A stretch of 64,000 bases of DNA from Shewanella psychrophila. GTDB lineage: Bacteria; Pseudomonadota; Gammaproteobacteria; Enterobacterales; Shewanellaceae. Below the pieces are notes generated by a model. That model saw nothing but the letters and a program-made list of their open reading frames with translations, searched no databases and had not been told where the DNA came from. A program made the translations under genes and the position numbers. Position 1 is the first letter of the stretch, and each line of letters opens with the position of its first letter. The stretch is taken from assembly GCF_002005305.1 (NCBI RefSeq), contig NZ_CP014782.1, forward strand, positions 1,364,001 to 1,428,000, in the 5' to 3' direction. Positions 1-7,435 of this stretch are shown here, piece by piece.

Positions 1-150
1 GTTCAGGCACTGCCCATTCAAGGCTTCCCCTCTTTGGTGCTGGAACACAATGGCAGCCTTAGCCCGATACCACTTGACTATCTGGATTATCAAACCAGCT
101 ATCGACACTTAATCAACAGCTTAAACAACGGCTTAAATAAAATGGAATAA
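1..150 (+). CDS. C-terminal end of a DsbA-family thioredoxin-fold protein (partial)
   Basis: An open frame enters from the left edge and ends at a TAA at 148-150, giving the last 49 residues. The segment IQGFPSLVL has the pattern of the cis-proline loop and following strand of DsbA/FrnE-like disulfide isomerases (hydrophobic-x-G-F-P-S/T-L). A short Tyr-rich tail follows, with no transmembrane segment. The catalytic CxxC would lie upstream, outside the window, so the assignment rests on one motif. If correct, the protein is a thiol-disulfide oxidoreductase. The next gene is on the opposite strand and converges on it. Confidence 0.45.
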   Translation, partial: VQALPIQGFPSLVLEHNGSLSPIPLDYLDYQTSYRHLINSLNNGLNKME

Positions 151-167
151 GTTTACCTCAGCGTGAT

Positions 168-401
168 TTAGGGCCTGACTCCTGTTTCTTTATCACCGTT
201 TGGAGCTTGTTTATAAGCCAGCGCCAGAGTCTCTGGCTTCATCTGAGCCAGCAAGTTACCTGAGATCACTAAGCCCAAACCTAAGCTCGAATACACAGAC
301 CAGTGGTAATCTTCAAACAGGCTCGACACGGCTAAGGCGACGATGGGCGTGATCAACATCAGATAATAAAGATGTGCCTGTCCTATCTTTTTTATCTTCA
401 A
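168..401 (-). pseudogene. DMT/EamA-family transporter, C-terminal fragment
   Basis: The minus-strand frame encodes about 75 residues with two hydrophobic helices separated by a short polar stretch (SLFEDYHW), then a Gly-rich helix and a cytoplasmic tail. This is the usual C-terminal pair of helices of a ten-helix drug/metabolite (EamA) transporter. The upstream eight helices are absent: near 390-402 the sequence changes abruptly to an IS256-family transposase tail on the other strand. The gene is therefore a truncated remnant and should be non-functional. The family call is from the helix pattern, so the substrate is unknown. Confidence 0.55.
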
Positions 402-632
402 AACATCCGAAAAGCCATCTATACAACCAATGCTATCGAGTCATTAAACAGTGTGATTAGGAAAGCAATCAAGAATCGTAAGCTCTTCCCAAATGATGAC
501 TCAGCGAAGAAAGTCGTTTACTTGGCGATCATGCAAGCTTCGAAGAAGTGGACCATGCCGATAAGAAACTGGAAACCAGCACTCAATCGTTTTATTATTG
601 AATTTGAAGATCGAATAGCAGACTACATATAA
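402..632 (+). pseudogene. IS256-family (Mutator-type) transposase, C-terminal fragment
   Basis: The fragment carries the hallmark C-terminal motifs of this family: IRKAIYTTNAIESLN (which includes the conserved Asn-Ala-x-Glu with the catalytic Glu of the DDE triad), then SKKWTMPIRNW and a terminal F-x-D-R. The first two catalytic Asp residues and the N-terminal DNA-binding part are missing. An in-frame ATG at 372 lies outside the homologous part and is probably accidental. The protein would be inactive. Confidence 0.8.
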
Positions 633-665
633 AATAGGTAGTTACACAGAATCTGCTACAGGGTC
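402..665 (+). mobile_element. IS256-family insertion sequence, right-end remnant
   Basis: Only the right end survives: about 75 codons of transposase (to 632) followed by a short tail and a probable terminal inverted repeat around 641-665 (GTTACACAGAATCTGCTACA then GGGTC). The left part of the element is missing, so it cannot move by itself. Its left boundary coincides with the break in the transporter fragment at 168-401, which suggests the insertion was followed by a deletion that removed both the rest of the element and the rest of the transporter. Confidence 0.75.
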
Positions 666-848
666 TTGACTAGTACACTATGTGGGTACATTCCAGTTAT
701 TAACTTTCAAAATTCTGTATATTTCCCTTTTAAATTAGCACATGCCTTTAACAAACATAGCAGCGAAGCTGCAATCTGAGCGAGAGTTAAATATGAAAAT
801 ACCTTTGATAAGCCATTATTGAAAACCCATAAAGTTTACAAAATAATC

Positions 849-874
849 ATTCCACGCAAAGGCGCGTAGAGCCA
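849..874 (-). repeat. Short dispersed repeat, copy 1
   Basis: On the minus strand the core reads CTCTACGCGCCTTTGCGTGG followed by AATGA, lying about 40 bases downstream of the gene at 911-1186. A close copy occurs at 1986-2012, directly downstream of the disrupted outer-membrane protein gene on the same strand. Both sit just after a stop codon. Its role is unknown; it resembles the short palindromic intergenic repeats common in enterobacteria and Shewanella. Confidence 0.5.
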
Positions 875-910
875 AGATCCTGTCTATGTTCCACTGTTTT
901 AACAATACGT

Positions 911-1186
911 TTATTTCGTCAATGCTTTAACGTTATCACCCATTGAAATGTAAGCGCCTTTTGTTGGTTCGTCATCACCAACTGCTCGTACTGAATATCT
1001 AAAGCCAGTAATGGTATCAGGTTTCAATAACATGAAATATGTGTAACCTTCACCACTGCTCATGTAGTAAATTGGCGATCCTTTGGCACCACACACTTTG
1101 TTTTCATTGTCACACGTCGGTTTGATGTAAATTGTTGATGGCCGATCCAACTTATAATCGAACTTGATATATGACTTACTTTTCAT
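911..1186 (-). CDS. Hypothetical protein (91 aa), coupled to upstream exported protein
   Basis: I do not recognise this protein. It starts with an ATG that overlaps the stop of the upstream gene (ATGA), so translation is very likely coupled. It has no signal peptide or membrane helix, two Cys residues (in TCDNENKVCG) that could pair, and many aromatic and beta-branched residues that suggest a small beta fold. The upstream partner is exported, so it is odd that this one has no export signal of its own. Possibly the two were once a single exported protein. Codon use is AT-rich like its neighbours in this accessory zone. Confidence 0.55.
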   Translation of the reverse strand: MKSKSYIKFDYKLDRPSTIYIKPTCDNENKVCGAKGSPIYYMSSGEGYTYFMLLKPDTITGFRYSVRAVGDDEPTKGAYISMGDNVKALTK

Positions 1187-1644
1187 TTTTTGCTAACTTT
1201 CATCGATACGTTAGTTAAAATACTTCCTTCCTGATCATCTAGTTTCTTTCCAAAGAAACCATCACATATCTGATCATTGCCAATGCGGAACGATAACTTG
1301 ACGTTATCATCTTCATACTTGTTCTCTTTGCATAGACTTAGGTTGTTCAATATAACCGATGATGTTTGAGTAACAGAAACACCGTTTAGCTCAATCAATA
1401 AATCAACCGTTTTATGATTCTGGTCATACGCCACTAACTCAGTACCAAGATAATATCCGCTTGCAGTCCCATTAACACCGTGCAAACGAGTGATTGCTGA
1501 ATAACCTTTGTTTAGTTCTTGATTGAACGATTCATAATATCCACCCGTTACTTTTGCATCATAGGTAACGTGTAGTTTACTTTGACCAGCGAAAGCACAT
1601 ACAGGCATCAGTGCAACTAAAAGTAACGCTTTATTTATATTCAT
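1183..1644 (-). CDS. Hypothetical exported protein (153 aa)
   Basis: The start chosen is the ATG at 1644. It is preceded by a good ribosome site (GAGGG, spacing about 8) and begins a clear signal peptide (MNINKALLLVALMPVCAFAG, cleavage after AFA). A longer frame to 1746 exists but its extra residues look like the tail of another gene. The mature part, about 133 residues, is rich in beta-type sequence and has Cys residues at SLCKEN and DQICDG that may form a disulfide. It overlaps the next gene by ATGA. Likely periplasmic or outer surface; no family recognised. Confidence 0.6.
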   Translation of the reverse strand: MNINKALLLVALMPVCAFAGQSKLHVTYDAKVTGGYYESFNQELNKGYSAITRLHGVNGTASGYYLGTELVAYDQNHKTVDLLIELNGVSVTQTSSVILNNLSLCKENKYEDDNVKLSFRIGNDQICDGFFGKKLDDQEGSILTNVSMKVSKK

Positions 1645-1870
1645 GATTTTTACCCTCTTCAGACAACTAATTAATACTTCTTGATGCGTGAGGAAATCAT
1701 CTCGACTAATGCTGATAATTTTACGGGTTCCACCGAACGGGTTCATATATTCAGCTTCCGCCTCAACGGTAAAGCCGAAGCTTGTATATACTTTTCGGAA
1801 TATTTATCTCTAACGAATAACATTCGCATGAATAGAAAACCACTAACGATAGAAGAAACTAAATGTTAAC
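1645..1870 (-). other. Intergenic stretch with possible acetyltransferase (GNAT) tail remnant
   Basis: On the minus strand a stop-interrupted stretch ending near 1690 reads KVYTSFGFTVEAEAEY then MNPFGGTRKI. This resembles the last strand-loop-strand of GNAT acetyltransferases (Y-x-x-x-G-F ... G ... M/I). No start codon or upstream domain remains and stops lie just upstream. I treat it as a decayed gene tail that also supplies the promoter region of the exported-protein gene. The match is weak and based on pattern only. Confidence 0.25.
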
Positions 1871-1985
1871 TAGTAGACACCACGCTTACCCTTCTTTGAT
1901 TGTGATCTCATCTCAATCATGGCAGATTGCGATGCCGCTAAATACTAAGGTGACCATTATCTTGGAGATACCTTCGCTTCTCTAG

Positions 1986-2012
1986 CATTCCACGGCAAAG
2001 GAGCATAGAGTC
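1986..2012 (-). repeat. Short dispersed repeat, copy 2
   Basis: The minus strand reads CTCTATGCTCCTTTGCCGTG then GAATGC, nearly the same as copy 1 at 849-874. It begins at the stop codon of the outer-membrane protein gene. Function unknown. Confidence 0.5.
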
Positions 2013-2678
2013 TAAAAGTTGTATTTCACACCCACTTGCATCGAGGTTTCATTGATGTTTGTACTTGCGCTTATCATATTACGGGAGCTGACATTCGCGA
2101 CAGCTGACCAATTCTCGGTAAGCGCATAATCGTTACCAAAGTAAATTTCATGAATTTTTAGTTTGGCACTTTGATTTTCCACTGCTGAGTAGTTGTATGA
2201 AAAATTCACTTTATAGCTTTTAGAAACTTGGAAATAAGTACCTATTTCACCGGCGACACCACCTATTGTATTACTGTCTTTTGTTATGACACCTGGAGCA
2301 GGGTCTTCACTACGTTTATATATTGATTCTGAAAATTTGTAATCAACATAGCCTAATGAAACGTAAGGAGTAAACTTATTCACTGGTACGAAGTAACCTA
2401 ATGAATAATATTGCCTTGTAGTTGAGAAATAATTTTGTCCAGATTCAGAACCAGAACCAGTATCGTTAGCCCAAGCTCTAGCCCATTTATTTCCATCGTA
2501 AGAATTATAGCCAATATTGTAACTAGCAAATACATTATCGTAGAAATTCCAAGATACATCGAAGAATGCACCGAGTGCGCTTTGAGCGTGATCATCTCCA
2601 AATAATTCATTATCAGCCTCACCAAACTGTAAGCCTGTTGAAATATAAGAAAAATCATTGTTAGCACTTGCTAGCGGG
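2012..2678 (-). pseudogene. Outer-membrane beta-barrel protein, 3' fragment (interrupted by ISAs1-family element)
   Basis: This fragment encodes about 222 residues with no start codon of its own. The sequence alternates polar and hydrophobic residues in 8-10 residue strands (for example YISTGLQFGE, VFASYNIGYN, YYSLGYFVP, TPYVSLGYV, YKVNFSYNYS) and ends in VGVKYNF. A C-terminal Phe is the usual BAM recognition signal, so this is an outer-membrane barrel of eight to ten strands. The start codon and signal peptide lie at 3933-3982, on the other side of the insertion. Joining the two parts and counting the 10-bp duplication once gives 717 bases, 239 codons in one frame, so the gene was intact before insertion. 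A shorter in-frame start at 2383 would make a barrel without a signal and is unlikely to be used. Confidence 0.8.
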
Positions 2679-3922
2679 CAGGGTCAGATCGTGAACGTTA
2701 TTTGAGCCGTTTCAGCAAAATATTGACCTGATCAAGTGCTTGTGATCTTATACTCCTTTTTAAGGAGTCTCATTATGTATATTGAATCATTCAAAGAGCA
2801 TTTTGGCGCGATTGACGACCACCGCCAAAGTGCAAAAATCACCTATCCATTGTTCGATATATTGTTCGGTTCTCTTTGCGCTGTTATTGCAGGTTCGAAT
2901 GGTTGGTTCGATATCCGAGAATACATTCTTGGTCACCACCATTGGTTCAAAACGCAAAAAATGTTTACAGGCGGGATCCCTACTGACGATACAATTGCTA
3001 GAACAATTTCTGTGATTAATCCTGATAGTTTTAACGAGTGTTTTCTAGCATGGATGCAATCGGTTCACCAGCTAACTAATGGGGAAGTCATTGCGATTGA
3101 TGGAAAAACGCTACGCGGCTCATATAATCGTGATGACCGAAACAGCACTATTCATATGATAAGTGCTTATGCTTCAGCAAATAAGCTGGTACTTGGTCAA
3201 TTAAAATCAGACCAAAAAAGTAATGAAATTACGGCAATCCCAGAGCTTTTAAAAATGCTAGATCTACGCGGAGCGCTAGTGACAATCGATGCTATGGGCT
3301 GTCAAACGGCTATTGCTAAAGCGATCATCGACAAAGGTGGTGATTACCTACTGGCTGTAAAAAGCAATCAAGGCCACTTAGCTAAAGCGGTAAATCAAGC
3401 TTTTAGTCAGCATCGTTCAGCAGGCTTAAGTAATGATGATTTCAATATAGAAACAGGCCATGGTCGTATTGAAAATCGAACGTGCTATGTTTTAAATTCG
3501 GCTGAACTCGAAGGTGATTTCTCACGCTGGGAAGCACTCAAATGCATTGTTATGGTTGAAAGTTTTAGGGCGGTTAAAGGTAAGGCGATAAGCCTTGAAT
3601 ATCGTTACTATATTAGTTCGAAAGAGTTATCAGCAGAGCAAGCCTTAAGTGCTACTCGTGAACATTGGGGTATCGAGTCAATGCACTGGGTCTTGGATGT
3701 CAACATGAACGAAGATACATGCCAGATATACAAAAATAACGGCGCTGAAAATCTAGCTTACTTGAGGCATATGGCTCTCAACATGCTTAGAAAAGAACCG
3801 ACCAAACTCAGCATCGTTGGTAAACAAAAGCGCTGCTTAATGAATCCTCAACATCTAGAGAAAGTTTTACTCGCTGGATTATGTAGCTCGACTAAAAAAT
3901 AAACACTCATGCGGTCGCCCTG
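2679..3922 (+). mobile_element. ISAs1-family insertion sequence, complete (1244 bp)
   Basis: The element carries one transposase gene and is bounded by imperfect terminal inverted repeats that start CAGGG at both ends (left CAGGGTCAGATCGTGAAC; right end on the other strand CAGGGCGACCGCATGAG). It is flanked by a perfect 10-bp direct repeat, TGCTAGCGGG, at 2669-2678 and 3923-3932. Size, the CAGGG tips and the 8-10 bp duplication fit ISAs1. It sits inside the signal-peptide codons of an outer-membrane protein gene. The perfect duplication suggests a recent insertion. Confidence 0.92.
2775..3902 (+). CDS. ISAs1-family transposase (H-repeat-associated type)
   Basis: The 375-residue protein is full length for the family. 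The start is the ATG at 2775, behind AAGGAGT; the longer frame to 2736 has no ribosome site. Motifs seen include the N-terminal DHRQSAKITYPLFDIL region, the catalytic block IAIDGKTLRGSY, the second block VTIDAMGCQTAIA with YLLAVKSNQ, and the C-terminal REHWGIESMHWVLDV with its conserved Glu, typical of DDE enzymes of this group. There is no frameshift, so the element could be active. It catalyses cut-and-paste movement of the flanking element. Confidence 0.93.
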   Translation: MYIESFKEHFGAIDDHRQSAKITYPLFDILFGSLCAVIAGSNGWFDIREYILGHHHWFKTQKMFTGGIPTDDTIARTISVINPDSFNECFLAWMQSVHQLTNGEVIAIDGKTLRGSYNRDDRNSTIHMISAYASANKLVLGQLKSDQKSNEITAIPELLKMLDLRGALVTIDAMGCQTAIAKAIIDKGGDYLLAVKSNQGHLAKAVNQAFSQHRSAGLSNDDFNIETGHGRIENRTCYVLNSAELEGDFSRWEALKCIVMVESFRAVKGKAISLEYRYYISSKELSAEQALSATREHWGIESMHWVLDVNMNEDTCQIYKNNGAENLAYLRHMALNMLRKEPTKLSIVGKQKRCLMNPQHLEKVLLAGLCSSTKK

Positions 3923-3932
3923 TGCTAGCGGG

Positions 3933-3982
3933 GCAGCTATGATTGCAGATATCATGATAATTTGTAATTGTACTTTTTTCAT
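3933..3982 (-). pseudogene. Outer-membrane beta-barrel protein, 5' fragment (signal peptide)
   Basis: The minus strand at 3982 begins ATG and encodes MKKVQLQIIMISAIIAA, a lysine-start hydrophobic leader. The ISAs1 element interrupts it there. Across the insertion the frame resumes with PLASANND, completing a signal peptide and its cleavage site. In the present state translation runs into the element and stops soon after. Confidence 0.8.
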
Positions 3983-4443
3983 TTAATTTATTCTCTTTGT
4001 TACATTGCTTAAAAATAATAATAACGCCGCCACAAGTTGTAGGGTATATGGCGTTAATTAATTCTGATTCCTTCTTATAAAGATAGTCAAATATGGATAT
4101 TCATTGATTAATGATTATTTAACTAAATTCATTATATGATTAACCTGAACATAATTCGACATTAGTAAATATGCCATTATCAATAATCCCAAAAATAATT
4201 AACTAGGTATTATAATTCCCTCCCGCGATGGAAACAACATCAGCTCTTTTAAATGTTCGAGGGGATCATTAAAAATAACATTCCAATAAAAATAAAATCG
4301 ATTAAAGCCAATAGTTAAAGTAACGTTCGTTCTTTCTATTTAAGACTAGTTGATTCAACGCTAAAGATAAATATAACCTACATAATAAACTTCGTGACAC
4401 AGTAAATAGACGATATCTCAGAAACATTATTCCCTTACCTTTA
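3983..4443. other. AT-rich intergenic region, promoter of the disrupted barrel gene
   Basis: No gene is seen in this stretch of about 460 bases. It is strongly AT-rich and must hold the promoter and leader of the minus-strand barrel gene starting at 3982. One inverted repeat stands out at about 4020-4056 (AACGCC ... GGCGTT) and could fold in the leader RNA. No operator could be named with confidence. Confidence 0.4.
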
Positions 4444-4907
4444 TCAGATATTTATCTGAAAGGTTTTTCTATGATAGCTGTTGGTTAAATAAACCATAGC
4501 AGCACTGACAGCTAATCCAATCACAACCAATTCAAGCGTAAATTGCGATATACTTAAAATACGATCCATCGTGTTCTCTATTGTTGAGAAGTAGAGGTAA
4601 AAGAAAAATTTGGCACCTGCTTGGGTTAGAACCATTAAAGCTAGAATTGTTTTAAGTGATAAATCAGCAAAACTAGAACGGCACCCTTTAGATATTAAAT
4701 AACAAATAAATAATGCAGCCAATACAGGCTCAATAAAAGTAATTGATGCAATCACATCCACTTGCCATGGATAGGGAGGAATGAGTATTGCTGAAGAATT
4801 CGGTTCTTCGACAAAAACAAGTAATGAATGACTAACGTCTTGTAAAGCTGATTGCAAATATAGAAATGCGAGAGCAGAAATTCCCCCTAGTATCAGGTAA
4901 TCCACAC
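4444..4907 (-). pseudogene. Polytopic membrane protein, 3' half (interrupted by IS5-family element)
   Basis: This half encodes about 153 residues with four hydrophobic helices. A GTG at 4905 could serve as a start, but it lies inside the target duplication, and the codon frame continues exactly from the fragment at 5970-6393. Removing the element and one duplication gives one open frame of 295 residues with about eight helices. The two halves resemble each other in helix spacing (both have W-x-VDV just before a long helix), so the intact protein may be an internal repeat. No family is recognised. It is the last gene of an operon with DUF2975 and XRE genes. Confidence 0.75.
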
Positions 4908-5960
4908 GGCGTTGTTGATCAAATCCTCGCTATAGATGCAGCTACTCCAAGGGTTTGAGCTAACTAGGCAGCCTGTTTCCTAACTGGCATTCCTAGTCTT
5001 ATGACTTTGTTCATTGCCTTTACACCTGCCAGCGCTTCACCTACTTGAGCATTATAATCTCGTAGGCTAAGTTTCGGACTAATTAGTTGCTTATATCGGT
5101 ACATTGCTGTTTCAGATAGTGACCGTAAGTGATAGTCATTTTCCTTCTTCCATTGCGCTAACTCATTATTTTTGAGGGCTCTCACAGCCTCGTTTCGAGG
5201 GTGCCCATCCTCCCAAAACCCAGCACTGCTTCTTGGTGGGATAGTGGGTTTGCAACCTTTACGCTGAAGGAGTTTGTGACACGCTTTGGTGTCGTATGCT
5301 CCATCAGCAGAAACTTGTTTAATCTGTCTTCTTAACGGCTTGATTAATGTGGGTAACACTTCATTATCAGCAACGTTAACCAGAGTGACTTCTGCTGCTA
5401 CGACTTCATGCGTATTAGCATCTACTGCGAGGTGTAACTTACGCCAGGTACGACGCTTTTCTTTACCATACTTTCGAGTCTTCCATTCTCCCTCGCCGTA
5501 AACTTTGAGGCCCGTTGAATCAATCACTACATGTGCCACAGAGCCACGACTCGGTGAGCGATATTTGATATTTACGGTCTTGGCACGTTTGCTAATGCAG
5601 CTATAGCTTGGTGAGGTTAGTGGCACATTCATAAGCTGGAAAACCGAGGTAGTGAAACCTTCTAGTGCTCTCAGTGATAAGTTGAATACACCTTTAACAA
5701 CCAATGCAGTTTCAATAGCAACATCAGAGTAAATATACCCACGGCCACGGCGGCCGTGATGTTCAGAGCAACACCAAGAGCTAATGGCGTGCTCATCAAT
5801 CCAAAAGGTCAAGGACCCTCGATTAATCAATGCCTTGTTGTACTGAGACCAATTGGTCATTTTACGCTTAGCTTTACCCATCTTGATGTTTCCAATAACC
5901 ACATTGGAAGATCAGATCACATAAGCTGCAAAAGGTTCAATCGATTTAGGAAACAAGGCC
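4908..5960 (-). mobile_element. IS5-family (IS903-like) insertion sequence, complete (1053 bp)
   Basis: The left tip is GGCGTTGTTGATCAAATC and the right tip, read on the other strand, is GGCCTTGTTTCCTAAATC: 13 of 18 bases match. The left tip is very like the IS903 end. A perfect 9-bp direct repeat, AATCCACAC, flanks it at 4899-4907 and 5961-5969, the duplication length of this group. It splits an eight-helix membrane protein gene near its midpoint. Confidence 0.92.
4964..5881 (-). CDS. IS5-family transposase (IS903 group)
   Basis: The 305-residue protein is full length and begins MGKAKRKMTNWSQYNKAL, the typical start of this group; an in-frame upstream start at 5902 adds seven unlikely residues. 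Catalytic DDE blocks are visible: VIDSTGLKVYG (first Asp), VSADGAYDTKACH (second Asp) and the C-terminal SETAMYRYKQL block with the Glu. WRKLHLAVDANTHEVVA between them is also characteristic. The frame is intact, so the element may be active. Confidence 0.93.
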   Translation of the reverse strand: MGKAKRKMTNWSQYNKALINRGSLTFWIDEHAISSWCCSEHHGRRGRGYIYSDVAIETALVVKGVFNLSLRALEGFTTSVFQLMNVPLTSPSYSCISKRAKTVNIKYRSPSRGSVAHVVIDSTGLKVYGEGEWKTRKYGKEKRRTWRKLHLAVDANTHEVVAAEVTLVNVADNEVLPTLIKPLRRQIKQVSADGAYDTKACHKLLQRKGCKPTIPPRSSAGFWEDGHPRNEAVRALKNNELAQWKKENDYHLRSLSETAMYRYKQLISPKLSLRDYNAQVGEALAGVKAMNKVIRLGMPVRKQAA

Positions 5961-5969
5961 AATCCACAC

Positions 5970-6393
5970 ACCAACGTTGGATTTTGGGAGTACGACTAAT
6001 GAACACCATAGCAGCAGTCAAAATTAACGTCATAAGCAACTGCGGTAAGTAAGTGTAGATCCATTGAAAAATGTACTTCTGATCCATCACGTAGCCAGCG
6101 GTCAGAGGTAACCGGATTAAGAGCTGTTGCAGGGCTCCCATCGTAATAAAAACAATAGCCCAATGCCTAACAAAACTTGCTGTATTCATCAACGTAAATA
6201 CACTTTTTGTCACCCATAACGCACCAAGACTTTGAATTACAAACATGGCAACATCTACCCACTTTGGTGGCTCCCATGCAGGGTAGCTAACACCTAAATG
6301 AGTCATTTGAATATGTACATTAACAGCAATAAGTCCAGTGAGAAATAAGTACCCCGTTAATGCTAACAGTGATTTAATATTCAGGTTTATCAT
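5970..6393 (-). pseudogene. Polytopic membrane protein, 5' half (interrupted by IS5-family element)
   Basis: This half encodes about 141 residues with four helices: a first helix at residues 5-25 (LLALTGYLFLTGLIAV), then one after WVDVAMF, one after RHWAIVF, and one ending in a short basic loop. I chose the ATG at 6393, which directly precedes the first helix; an upstream start at 6465 would overlap the regulator gene by 17 bases. In its current state the frame runs into the IS and ends at 5917 with a false tail. The precise in-frame join to 4444-4907 shows this is a recent disruption. Confidence 0.75.
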
Positions 6394-6448
6394 ATTGATC
6401 TCGATAGGAAAAAATTGAAATTTCCGAGTTATTAAGTTGAATTTACAT

Positions 6449-6676
6449 TTAGGCATATGAGTCAATTTCTGATTTCGGTTCGTAAACTAAAATATCCCCA
6501 GGCTGACAATCTAGTACTTCACAAATCTTTTCGAGAGTACTGAAACGTATTGCTTTCGCTTTGCCATTTTTGAGGATTGATAAGTTTTGCTCAGTCACAC
6601 CAACTAGCAGAGAAAGATCTTTCAAACGCATTTTCCGTTTGGCCATCATCACATCAAGATTAATCGTAATGTTCAT
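6449..6676 (-). CDS. XRE-family HTH transcriptional regulator (YozG-like, 75 aa)
   Basis: This is a very small single-domain regulator made almost entirely of a helix-turn-helix: MRLKDLSLLVGVTEQNLSIL (helices 1-3, recognition helix TEQNLSILKNGK) then FSTLEKICEVLDCQPGDIL. This is the compact Cro/CI type that commonly sits next to DUF2975 membrane proteins. It lies 9 bases after the DUF2975 gene and just ahead of the disrupted membrane gene, so the three form one operon. It probably autoregulates the operon; the signal is unknown. Confidence 0.88.
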   Translation of the reverse strand: MNITINLDVMMAKRKMRLKDLSLLVGVTEQNLSILKNGKAKAIRFSTLEKICEVLDCQPGDILVYEPKSEIDSYA

Positions 6677-6685
6677 ATCTATTCC

Positions 6686-7234
6686 TTAAATGGTATGTTG
6701 ATGTTCATCAGTGATTTGCTGGGCTTCTTTCATAACCCAAGCAATAGTTAGAACAATGAAACCGCAAAGTATAGACATGGCATCTAAGCCAACAAAAGAA
6801 AGTGCTAGCATTCGCTCGCTAGGGGGATTATTAAAGCTCAGCTCGACAGAGATCAGGCCGCTGTAAACAAAACTACCTATTGCCCAGTAAAAGAAGACAA
6901 AACCCAGCTTTTGGAAATACTTGGCAGTATTTACCGTAAACACTTCGGCTTTTTCATAGCTCTTAAACAATTTGACCAAAATACCCAACGCATAAACCAA
7001 GATGCCACATGGCAGCATACTGGCTAAAAAGGCCCATAGTCGTGTCGACATCGTTAACGGTTCTTGTGTGAATGAAGCAATATCGTACCCAAGTTGAATG
7101 ATACCCATCGACACCAGGAAGTCATTTTCCGATTGGACAGATAGCCAGAAACACAAATTCATAATAGGTAATAGTACCATTAGAAATTGAAGGATTAATC
7201 GAATTCGGTGGCTGTAAGTTTGAATTTTTTGCAT
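6686..7234 (-). CDS. DUF2975 family membrane protein (182 aa)
   Basis: The start is the ATG at 7234, preceded by GAGGAG at good spacing. The protein has four hydrophobic helices: about residues 10-30, 62-82, 110-130 and 145-165, with a periplasmic loop containing the QLGYDIASF segment after the first. Length and topology fit DUF2975, whose members are nearly always encoded beside a tiny XRE regulator, as here. Its function is not established. The operon continues with the regulator and an eight-helix membrane protein now broken by an IS, so the system may have lost a component. Confidence 0.75.
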   Translation of the reverse strand: MQKIQTYSHRIRLILQFLMVLLPIMNLCFWLSVQSENDFLVSMGIIQLGYDIASFTQEPLTMSTRLWAFLASMLPCGILVYALGILVKLFKSYEKAEVFTVNTAKYFQKLGFVFFYWAIGSFVYSGLISVELSFNNPPSERMLALSFVGLDAMSILCGFIVLTIAWVMKEAQQITDEHQHTI

Positions 7235-7435
7235 GGTTTTCTCCTCTTTGATGAGCACTAAGGTAACATTAACAAAATTAAACCCAATAATTAATTTTCG
7301 ATAAACGATAATTAATTAGCGAAAAGCATGACACCTATCAACCATCCTCCCATATCAGAACAGACAATTTAAGTTATCACGCAGTGCTGGAAAGTTGCTA
7401 AAATACTGACTCATAATCACTTCGCTGTTTTCACG

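Noticed and set aside
2398..2667. Hydrophobic 89-codon frame inside the barrel gene
   Set aside because: It is an out-of-frame shadow; the in-frame reading of the same bases continues the beta-barrel across this stretch.
4444..4905. Independent four-helix membrane gene with a GTG start
   Set aside because: The start lies inside the IS target duplication and the frame joins exactly to the fragment at 5970-6393.
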